Origin: Hypomesus transpacificus
Taxonomy: Eukaryota > Chordata > Actinopteri > Osmeriformes > Osmeridae
Length of the DNA: 64,000 nucleotides
Reading direction: 5' to 3'
Assembly (NCBI RefSeq): GCF_021917145.1
Contig: NC_061066.1
Location: 8,962,185 to 9,026,184 of the forward strand
The notes beneath the pieces are model-generated. The model was not told the DNA's origin. It saw only the letters and a program-made list of their open reading frames with translations, and ran no database searches. Every line of letters begins with the position of its first letter. Positions within the stretch are counted from its first letter, which is position 1. Both the position numbers and the translations under genes were made by a program. Of this stretch, positions 24,335 to 34,500 are shown one piece after another.

Positions 24335-25857
24335 GTGCGTGTGTGCGTGCGTGTGTGTGCGTGTGTGCGTGTGTGCGTGCGTGTGTAGGTGTGTGTGCGT
24401 GTGTGCGTGCGTGCGTGCGTGCGTGTGAGAGTGTGTAAGAGAGCGAGTTAAAGACAGATTTGTAGAGTGCTTATTGGCATGTAGTACACATACTCTTGTT
24501 CCCTCCCTCCCTCCCTCCAGATGGTAGGCGTAGGTTAACAGGCTAGCAGGCTAGCAGGTTGGCCAGCCCGTGTGAGTGTGTGTGTGATTGACAGGGAGTG
24601 TCCGTTTAGTCTGAGCCCCTCTCACACACCATGTGGAGGGCCAGCGGGGGGGCATGTAGCTGCAGTCAGTCTCACCACCTACAGCGAGGCTACGCACACC
24701 AGTGTGTGTGTGTGTGTGTACTGAATGTTTGTGTGCGTGCCTGTGTGTGTGCGTGCCTGTGTGTGTGTGTGTGTGCCTGTGTGTGTGTCTCATGACTTGC
24801 TCTCTGCAGGTGGAGGCAGGAAGCTGAGATCAAAGCTCATTGGTCCATGTGGACCGTTGCCACATTACACATTGTTTCCACAGCTGTAGAAGTCTGTAAG
24901 CCAGGATGCCTGTGTGTGTTGGGTGTGTGTGTGTGTTTATGTCTGTTGCGTGTATGTGCGTGTTGGGTGTGTGCGTGTGAGAGAAAGAAAAAGCTTCTGG
25001 ATGGTTGTGAGTCGATGGGTTTCCCAGGGAATCACCCAGGTGAGTGTGCAGGCTGAGTCACCTCCTCACTGAGTTCTCCCTGTTCTTTCATCACAACACT
25101 GCTCCTGTGTGGCCCGGAAATACCTGCTGTAGCCTCCATTTAACCAGCACACACACACACACACACAGTCTGATTCTCTGTATTTCTCTCTCACTCTCAG
25201 GAACACACACACACACACACACATCCACACATTGATTTAGTAATGTGGTTGACTGACTCTGCTGTGGTCTCCAGGTTAACCTGCTGGTTGCCATGGTGCG
25301 GTGGATATGTAAATACAGGCCAAGCCCCTAATGGTCACCACCGCCGTAACCATGGTGAAGATAGAAGCTGTGGTTTGAAAACCTCTCGCTTTGATAACCT
25401 TGATCTCTCTCGTGTGTGTGTGTGTGTGTGTGCGCGCGCAGCGGTGAAAACCTCATAAGCAAGACTGAGATGAGGAGGACGGCAAGCCTTTTCATGCATT
25501 CATTTCCAGGGTCAACAGGAAATGATGAGTTCCTGAGCCCCCCCCCCCCCCCCCCCCCCCCATATAGTTGAGGTTAAGCTGGACTCCGCTGCCTGTCTGC
25601 CTGTCTCTCTCTCTCTCTCTGCCTGCCTGTCTCTTTCTCTCTCTTTGTCTGTCTGTCTGTCTGTCTGTCTAAAGACGACAGCCCCTATCCCTCTGTCTAA
25701 ATGTAAGCATGTTGTCACTTATCATAGGTCCCATAGACTCCATAGCAACGAAACAGAATGATGGCAACAGTACCGTCTTTGGAGGGAAAACAAAACAGTT
25801 GGACTTTATGACATGAGGATGTTGATGAGGACGATGACAGATGTTTCCACACACATG

Positions 25858-26527
25858 GATGTGTGTGTGTGTGTGTGTGTGTGTGACTTGACAGCTCTGT
25901 TCATCTGAAGCTGTGTGGATTGACGGCTCACAGAAGGCCTTGTGTGTGAGGCATGGATGTGTGTGTGTGTGTGTGTGTGACTTGACAGCTCTGTTCATCT
26001 GAAGCTGTGTGGATTGACGGCTCACAGAAGGCCTTGTGTGTGAGGCATGGATGTGTGTGTGTGTGTGTGTGTGTGTGACTTGACAGCTCTGTTCATCTGA
26101 AGCTGTGTGGATTGACGGCTCACAGAAGGCCTTGTGTGTGAGGCATGGATGTGTGTGTGTGTGTGTGACTTGACAGCTCTGTTCATCTGAAGCTGTGTGG
26201 ATTGACGGCTCACAGAAGGCCTTGTGTGTGAGGCATGGATGTGTGTGTGTGTGTGTGTGTGTGTGACTTGACAGCTCTGTTCATCTGAAGCTGTGTGGAT
26301 TGACGGCTCACAGAAGGCCTTGTGTGTGAGGCATGGATGTGTGTGTGTGTGTGTGACTTGACAGCTCTGTTCATCTGAAGCTGTGTGGATTGACGGCTCA
26401 CAGAAGGCCTTGTGTGTGAGGCATGGATGTGTGTGTGTGTGTGTGTGTGTGTGACTTGACAGCTCTGTTCATCTGAAGCTGTGTGGATTGACGGCTCACA
26501 GAAGGCCTTGTGTGTGAGGCATGGATG
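25858..26527. repeat. Minisatellite of about 90-100 bp units, seven copies
   Basis: Unit: a (GT)n stretch of variable length, then GACTTGACAGCTCTGTTCAT, CTGAAGCTGTGTGGATTGAC, GGCTCACAGAAGGCCTTGTG, TGTGAGGCATGGAT. The unique part is nearly identical between copies, so length variation is in the GT run. Located in camk1d intron 1. Confidence 0.92.
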
Positions 26528-26750
26528 TGTCCACCTCCTTCTCATCCGCTGTCGAACACGTGAATGTACGCAATGCACACTTACAATACACACTCCATAC
26601 ACCACAACTACTGAACAAAGGTAGGCTATTTTGAGCGACCGGGCTGTGTGTTGTGTTGATGTTTGTTGGTGAGGGCCTCTCTAAACCCAGCAGGTCCTGA
26701 GAGACGTGCTTCTCTGCTGCCCTGGAAGAAGGTCATGTGACATACCTCAA

Positions 26751-26925
26751 GTTACATGTAGTCATTTAGCAGATGCTCCTATCCAGAGCGACTTACAGTA
26801 AGTACAGGGACATTCCCCTGAGGCAAGGAGGGTGAAATGCCTTGCCCATGGCCAGGAATCGAACCGGCAACCTTCTGAATCTGATTAGTAGCCCAATTCC
26901 CTAACCGCTCAGCCATCTGACTCTG
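26751..26925 (-). mobile_element. tRNA-derived SINE copy 2
   Basis: Same family as 7463-7637. On the minus strand box A reads TGGCTGAGCGG and box B reads GGTTCGATTCC, both exact pol III consensus matches, followed by the conserved tail toward the plus-strand left end. Confidence 0.85.
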
Positions 26926-28256
26926 ACTCCAGCCATCCTGTTCCCCTCAAGGTCACTTTAAAACTGGACTCACACACACAACCGGTGGAATACACACACA
27001 TTGTATCTCTTCAGACATCCACAGCTCTCAGAAACATCTTCCTCTCTTAAAGCATGAATACAGACCATAATTGGCAGTTAATTGCTGCCGTGGCAACAGT
27101 GCTATTTAAGCCCACACGCCAGGCAACAAAGGCGTTGTGTGGACGAGGCACGAATGAGTGTGATGCTGTTGGATTTGGGCTAGGTGCCTGTTTAAACATA
27201 CACACATTTAACGTATACACACACTAACACATACACACATACATACAAGAGCCTTCTGGTGGTTCTTAATCCCCTCTAAGATAAAAACAAAACAAAACAA
27301 AAAAACCTCACTGGTCTACTGCTTGATGAGAACAGCCAATAGACTGTGGAGTACAGTCAAATATTCATTATTACACTTTCATCTGTCCACCCATCCGTTC
27401 TTCCACGCATCCATCTCCTCATCACTCAATCCTCCAACCCATCTCCCGTCCGTCCGTCCATCCATCTATTCATCCATCCAGTATGTGAGTACAAACAATT
27501 GGCTAGCTAGATACAGTAGCTTAACGTAGCACATAAATACAGTTTTGTAACGACAGCAGGCAGCATTAGTGTTCCGCAAATTGATGCACTTCAAATGTTT
27601 TAAATGTAAGTGGAGTTGATACCGAGAGGATACGAGGACAGTGTGTGTCAGCGATGTGCCGACTGGTTTAATCTGTGTGTGTGTGTGTGTGTGTGTGTGT
27701 TTGGAGAGGGCAGAGCAGCGCAGAGATCTGTGTTTGAGGACAGATTCTCCAGACACAGGCTATGAGAGGCCTGGATTATCTGGGACGATTTTAATCTGAA
27801 GTTTGGGATTTGGATGACGATGATACCAGTGTCCCTGCTGCCTCATGAAAAGGGATTTTTTTGGAGGAACAAACACTGTCACATCCACTCTTGTTTTCTG
27901 TCAATCTCTTCTATTTCTCTGTCTCTCATTGCAGAATTTATTCTGCTTTGTCATTTAAAATGGAGTCGTTGCTTCGTTACCTATTAAGCATGGTAGACGA
28001 GTAGAGAACATAAGCAGCTTCTAATATATCTTTCAAATACAAGATCATATCTCAACCCTTTAACACAAAAATATATTTAGTTGGTTTAATGTAACTGCAG
28101 CCATTTGTTTGAGTTTATTTTGTTTCTCCTTTTATTGTGATTCTCTCCTGTCATCCGCTCCCTCTAAGCAGACTGCTTGGTGTGGATTCAGAGCCAGTTA
28201 GCTATGACACCATTTAGAGGTGTTACCACTCATACCTGCCAAGAACTCAGCTCATC

Positions 28257-28500
28257 TCTACATCTCTTCTTATTCTCTCTCTCATCATCTTCACATCTCT
28301 TCTTCTCCCTCTCATCATCTCTACATCTCTTCTTCTCTCTCTCATCATCTCTATATCTCTTCTTCTCTCTCTCATCATCATCTCTACATCTCTTCTTCTT
28401 CTCTCTCTCATCATCTCTATATCTCTTCTTCTCTCTCTCATCATCATCTCTACATCTCTTCTTCTTCTCTCTCTCATCATCATCTCTACATCTCTTCTCT
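28257..28500. repeat. CTCTCATCATCTCTACATCTCTTCTT minisatellite ending at the assembly gap
   Basis: Pyrimidine-rich tandem units of 25-33 bp run directly into the N block. A tandem repeat at the contig edge is a common reason for assembly failure and explains the gap position. Confidence 0.9.
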
Positions 28501-29000
28501 NNNNNNNNNNNNNNNNNNNNNNNNNNNNNNNNNNNNNNNNNNNNNNNNNNNNNNNNNNNNNNNNNNNNNNNNNNNNNNNNNNNNNNNNNNNNNNNNNNNN
28601 NNNNNNNNNNNNNNNNNNNNNNNNNNNNNNNNNNNNNNNNNNNNNNNNNNNNNNNNNNNNNNNNNNNNNNNNNNNNNNNNNNNNNNNNNNNNNNNNNNNN
28701 NNNNNNNNNNNNNNNNNNNNNNNNNNNNNNNNNNNNNNNNNNNNNNNNNNNNNNNNNNNNNNNNNNNNNNNNNNNNNNNNNNNNNNNNNNNNNNNNNNNN
28801 NNNNNNNNNNNNNNNNNNNNNNNNNNNNNNNNNNNNNNNNNNNNNNNNNNNNNNNNNNNNNNNNNNNNNNNNNNNNNNNNNNNNNNNNNNNNNNNNNNNN
28901 NNNNNNNNNNNNNNNNNNNNNNNNNNNNNNNNNNNNNNNNNNNNNNNNNNNNNNNNNNNNNNNNNNNNNNNNNNNNNNNNNNNNNNNNNNNNNNNNNNNN
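28501..29000. other. Assembly gap (500 N)
   Basis: Exactly 500 N. A round number is typical of a placeholder of unknown length. Missing camk1d and ccdc3 exons imply that the real gap is far larger. Confidence 0.99.
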
Positions 29001-29032
29001 ATTGACTGGAAGACCGGGACACACTCACTCAC

Positions 29033-29433
29033 CGGAGGAAAAAGATATAAGAGTAGTTCTCCATCACCGTGTGCGACTGACACGACAGGTACCCGAGCCC
29101 CGTAAGATTGAGTCGCGAGCCGGCGGGAACCTCCAGCATACTGCCCCACGCCTGGTCGCACACGAGCTCTACCTCCGCCGAATAGAGAAGACCCTCTTCC
29201 GCGCCCTCATACCCGTACCCAAACGGGAACGGCAGTGAGTTGTAGAGGTTCTCGCCCCCACCGAACGGCTCCCGATGGATGGCAAGCACCTTGGCATACA
29301 CTATGATCTCCGCAAGCTCCGCACGGCATCCCTCGCTGAGCGGACGCCACTCGGTAGGAAGCTGACATCCGTGCGTTGTCTCCAACGTCCATGTCACGCA
29401 GCCCAGCGCGAGGAGCAGGGACGCAAAGAGCAT
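29033..29433 (-). CDS. ccdc3: Coiled-coil domain-containing protein 3, first exon only
   Basis: Secreted endothelial and adipose factor (family knowledge). The 401-nt exon starts with a signal peptide (MLFASLLLALGCVTWTLETTHG, about 22 residues) followed by CQLPTEWRPLSEGCRAELAE, IIVYAKVLA, LLYSAEVELVCDQAWGSM, LEVPAGSRLNLTGLGYLSC and ending YSYIFFLR at a GTGAGT donor. These runs match vertebrate CCDC3 closely. A fish-specific GGGENLYNSLPFPFGYGYEG stretch sits in the middle. Exons for the rest of the N-terminal domain and the coiled coil should lie to the left, but only the N gap and repeats are there. The orientation, facing camk1d and back to back with optn, is as in human. Confidence 0.93.
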
Positions 29434-30625
29434 GGTGACTTCTGCAGTTACTTGTTCCCCGAGTTTACGCGTTACTAATCATAGACCCAAGAAAGCCGCG
29501 CTTGAAGCAGTTTTTTTATCACAATTTAGGAATGCATACTTACATAAGTAAAGTCTGTTTGTTTCAATAGTTCCACTATTATCCTTTGTGAGATGCTGAT
29601 TTCATTTTTGTTGTATGACAGATTATAAGGGAGCAATAGACAGTCACCCAAGTTATTGTTTGCTAGAGCTTGTTTGTTATTGATAACATCCCCGTTAAAG
29701 ACGACCAGACATATAGCTCCAGATGGATCCAAAAGCAACTACTTTAGGTGCGCAATATTTGACCTAGAGTCCAAAGTCTAACTTTGATGCCCGGAACAGC
29801 GGCGGCAGTCTACATCGTCCGGCTCTATTCAGAGACATTCCTGCAGGCTCTCTAAGCTGCAGACCTCAGCTGTCGCCTCACCCAATCAGACAGCTCCAAA
29901 GTTTGGTCAGCCAATCATTGACCAACCTCTGGTTTTATCTGTGAAAATGTTAAATGAATGAATTCTACAGCTGAGAACCACAATTGACAATTGAATCACT
30001 TTTAGAAAAAAAGTTACGGTTAGGAAATCACTCCGTTTATTAGGCATACGGGTGTGCGGTTTATAGGCAAAATTGTGGCCTATAAATCAATCAAGTCACT
30101 GGTCAGATTTTCCTTATCAAACTTTTTGATAAGGAACATTTAAAATGTCTGCAGTGATTTGTTCGAAAGTAACAAATGGTGGCACCAAATTAATAATAAC
30201 TGACCTAGTTGCTGAAGTAATTATCTATAGGTGGAAAGGAGGCTTTAGTGTTGTGTAAACTATGTAAAGCTTGGCTATTGTGTTCAGTCTCTGATAATGA
30301 GTTTCGAACCATATATTTCTAAACACGTATAGCGCCATCTGCTGGGAATGTAGGATGCCTGCATTAAATACTTTGTCAAGAAGGCCAAATAATATTTTCC
30401 TAATCTTTGTAGTTTGGAAACATATTCTACCCAGCAGAAATTCAATATAAGCCGATGTGTGGAGAAAAATTACACTTTACGCTTTCGAAAACGTAATGAT
30501 GAAAATACACTTTCATATTTGAATACAATAAATGTAAACAAATAATTGATTAATGGAGATGTGCACTTGTTCCTAAGCATGTCTAATGATCGAATGTGAT
30601 GTCAATGCGCAAGGTCATTCCCGAA

Positions 30626-30635
30626 GGGAAATCCC
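30626..30635. promoter_or_regulatory. Consensus NF-kB site GGGAAATCCC
   Basis: Exact fit to GGGRNNYYCC, about 340 bp upstream of the optn untranslated-exon donor. Human OPTN is induced by TNF through NF-kB and feeds back on that pathway, so a promoter kB site fits the gene. Function in this species is inferred. Confidence 0.55.
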
Positions 30636-30654
30636 AGTGGAAAAAGACTGGCCA

Positions 30655-30662
30655 TGACGTCA
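30655..30662. promoter_or_regulatory. Palindromic CRE TGACGTCA
   Basis: Full 8-bp CREB/ATF consensus, 20 bp downstream of the kB decamer and upstream of the optn first exon. Confidence 0.55.
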
Positions 30663-30719
30663 CTGTCAGCTGATCTAAAATATGTCATTTCTTCAGTAGG
30701 GGCGTTAGCGGCGCAGTTT

Positions 30720-30974
30720 TTTCCGCTAACACACGACACATACGGATAGGTTTTGGATGTTAAGCAGCCATTGAATTACTTCAGCCTTGCAACGTATGGT
30801 TAACTATTTTGCGCAGCAGATACAGAGTTTCTGATACTGCTGTGACGTAAGCTTTACACAGGAAACGCTCAAAACCAAAACAGATCAGAAGACGTTTGTG
30901 CAGTTAGGACGACTTGTCTTTGGACCTATCTAACCGAATTTGTGATTGTAACATATTTGTGTTCTTAACCGCAG
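30720..30974 (+). other. optn: Untranslated first exon of optn (3' boundary 30974)
   Basis: Ends AACCGCAG followed by GTAAGTC, a consensus donor, 540 bp before the acceptor of the ATG exon (31513). The 5' limit is an estimate. No in-frame ATG links it to the optn reading frame. Confidence 0.55.
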
Positions 30975-31523
30975 GTAAGTCAAACTATCTCATAATTAAT
31001 TAATGTAGGTTATGTTGTATGTAAAATGTGACGCACTTAAATGATCCAGCTGAAGTTATTAACTTTATAAGTGTCCTGTCTAATGTGAAAATATTTAAGG
31101 CCTAACTTAAGGTAGTCACGGTTCTAATTACCTAAGCGCTACATAAATACGCGTAAGTAAAAAACGATTGGAAAAACAACTTTGACATTGAACATTACTC
31201 ACTTGTCGTTAATCAATATTTTATCATCAACTGCGTAGGCTATCTACAGTTGTTCGTGTTGTGCTACCTGATAGAGACATTTATTGATAGGCCTACTTTT
31301 AGAATGACTTGACATGTACTGGTCGCCCTAAGACATGGACATCAGGCTAGAGTCCGCCCCGACACGTGACTGTTGATAAGAATGTTGAATTAGAAACTTG
31401 CGCTTTCGTTATTGAGCAACAACGCCAGGAAAAGCCATGTCTCTCAAAACCTCAATTTCTACTGAGAAGAAATAATATATCTCTTTTTGAAACCTGTTTT
31501 CCGCGGGTGTAGGGGCTGGAAAC

Positions 31524-34500
31524 ATGGCAACAGGCACCCCCATGGTGAACGGGGAAGTGTCCCGCCACCCCGCGGGAGGAGTGCACCCCAGCCCAGGAGA
31601 GGGAACTCTGGAGGGCACGTTGCATCAGATGAACATCCTCATCCAGGAGAACAGGGACCTGAAGGGTGAGGGCCTGGTGAGGGGGTAGTGGTGGTTTAAT
31701 GAGAGACAGAGAGAGAGACACAGAGAGAGAGACAGAAAGAGAGACAGAGAGACAGACAGAGAGAGAGAGACAGACAGAGAGACAGACAGAGAGAGAGAGA
31801 CAGAGATAGTTAATACTTTATTGGGCCCGACCCAATAAACAAACATTTGTTTAGGGCCCCGTGATTTGTTTGCCCCCCTCCCCCACAAAAGGGGAAAAGA
31901 AAAAAAAGAAATTGCCAATCAAAAGGCCCCCCTACACTATTTCTGTCTGGGATCCCCAAAACAGAAGGGGTACATGTGTGTACTGTACTCAACCTACCCT
32001 GTGTCTCCCCCTTGCAGAGGCTCTCAGAATGACCAACCTGTCGATGAAGGAGCGCTTTGAGGACCTGTCCACCTGGAAGGAGAAGCAGAGAGAGGAGAGA
32101 GACTTCCTGGAGGGAAAGCTGGATGAGGCGAGGCGGCGCATTGAGGCGCTCACCTTAGACGACCAGGAGCCGAGGAGCCGGAGGGGGGAGCAGGAGGGAG
32201 GAGCAGAGGGTAGGGGACAGGTCAGTAGTCTGTCTTTGTCAGTTTTAGACAGCTTTATTTAACCAGCTGTATTACGTTTTATTCTTTCTCACTAGTCAGC
32301 AATTCATCTCAGGTAAAAAAAAAAATGTTTGTGAAGGTTCCCCCTTGGCTTTGGCTGGCATATGAACGATGTTTGATTTGATCGTTTCATTTATACAGCT
32401 GATGCAGATGTTTTGATTGGGTACCATCTAGGGAGGTCCAGCCAATCAGAGTGCAGAGCTGGTGGCGCTGCGTGCCCAGGTGGCTCGTCTGCAGGCTGAG
32501 AAAAGTGACCTGGTGGCCATGAACTCTGAACTGCAGCTGAAGACTGGCCAGGACTCATCTGAGGACTCTTTCATAGAAATCAGGATTGCATCAGTGAGTA
32601 ACACACACCACACACACACACACTCTCTCTCATGACCACATTGTGTGTGTTTGTGTTTAATTCTTTCCGTTGGCCGTCTCCAGGATGGAGAGTTGGGAGC
32701 GAAGGATGTGTGTGACGGCCTGGCCTCCAGGTTTGACATGAGCGCTTCTCGGCTGGAGTCTGAAGACTTGACGGTGAGCCAGCTGCTTCAGTCCCTGAGG
32801 AAGGAGACCCAGAGGGTGGAGAGGCTGCAAATTGAGCTCCAGGCTGCGAGGGCCAGGTGAGGCCTAACACCATGGTCTCACTACCACGTCACCTTTGATG
32901 ATTCGAAGTGTTGGTGTGTTTCCTTTGTATCTGAGCTACTGATTTGCGGTGTGTGTGATGCGTTTAGGATTACAGAACTGGTGGAGAAGGAGAGCTCAGA
33001 GAGATACACTCAGACCTCCCTCCAGCTGGAGGAGAAAGGGGATGACCCACCCACCGCCGCAGGGGCTGCGATCGAGACAGAACAGAAGACGCAACAGGAA
33101 AATTCTGGAGCGGGGAAGGTACGCTACCAAAATATGCGTTCTTATGCTTGAAAACAAATCAATTTGTCTGCCAGTAGAGAAAGAACATTTCATCTGATAA
33201 GATTTCTTAAAACAATGTGTCGTTTACTTAAAGGAAGTCACTAGGTTATCCATTTACACTAGAAACAAGTTCAACTGGATTTAAAATCTATAAACAAGGT
33301 CATCCCACTTGGCTAGATGTAGAATCTTGGCAGTGTACATCCAGAATGCTCAGTCTCGCTGAGAGAGCAGTCAGACGAGAGCTCATGCGGTTAGTTTCAT
33401 ATTCAACATCTCACAAAGCCCGACAGTAACCCAGGAATCTTGTTTGTGTGCGTGTCCCAGACTGAGTCTGAGGTGGAGCACCTGCAGGGCCAGATGATGA
33501 CACTGTTCAAAGAGTTGCAGCAGGCTCAGAGCAAACTGGACGAGGCTGAAGGCATGAAGAAGAACCTGCAAGACAGGTGAGAGGGAGGGAGGGAGGGAAG
33601 GAGGAAGTAGAGAGGGAGAAAGTAGAAAGTTGGAGGGAGGGACCATCAGTAAGAACAAAACAAACTTTTTCCTTCTCTCTACTGTCCTTTCCATCTCCCT
33701 CCCTCTCTCTCTCCGTCTCTCTCTCTCCGCCTGTCCTCTCTCGTCCTCCGCCCCAGATGCAGGGATGTGGAGCAGGATGTGGTGACACTGAAGGCCCAGC
33801 TGGTGGAGAAACAGCTGGTGCAGAGTGAGAATGACCGGCTCAAGCTCCAGGTGGACAGCAACAAGCAGCAGATCCAGCTGGAGCAGAGGAAGGCTGGAGA
33901 AGAGAGGTGGGTGGGGTGGGGTAATATATATTATTAAATGTAACATATTTGATATATGTAAATATTCTGCTTACATATGAATCAACTCAAGAAATTACCT
34001 ACTCACACATATACACCCACATACACACACACTGAGGCGTGGCAGTGCTGGTTTGGAAATCCCCTGTTTATCTTTAGAAACCCCTCTTTCAGTTTCCACT
34101 GGTCATTGGTAGTTAACCTAAGTCATCAGTAACCCCCCTCCCCTCTCAGGAACAACCTGAGTCATCAGTAACCCCCCTCCCCTCTCAGGAACAACCTGAG
34201 TCATCAGTAACCCCCCTCCCCTCTCAGGAACATCCTGAGTCATCAGTAACCCCCCTCCCCTCTCAGGAACAACCTGAGTCATCAGTAACCCCCCTCCCCT
34301 CTCAGGAACATCCTGAGTCATCAGTAACCCCCCTCCCCTCTCAGGAACATCCTAAGTCATCAGTAACCCCCCTCCCCTCTCAGGAACATCCTAAGTCATC
34401 AGTAACCCCCCTCCCCTCTCAGGAACATCCTGAGTCATCAGTAACCCCCCTCCCCTCTCAGGAACATCCTAAGTCATCAGTAACCCCCCTCCCCTCTCAG

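Larger units (their letters stand above)
29434..30700. promoter_or_regulatory. ccdc3-optn divergent intergenic region
   Basis: Separates the divergent ccdc3 and optn genes. It is AT-rich and unique, with no repeat array and no convincing coding exon. A consensus kB decamer (30626-30635) and a palindromic CRE (30655-30662) lie near the optn side. Confidence 0.5.

Noticed and set aside
28177-29238. Frames spanning the N block
   Set aside because: They are carried by undefined bases and a flanking tandem repeat.
29526-29738. 70-codon minus-strand frame upstream of ccdc3
   Set aside because: AT-rich, no homology recognised, not in frame with the ccdc3 signal peptide.
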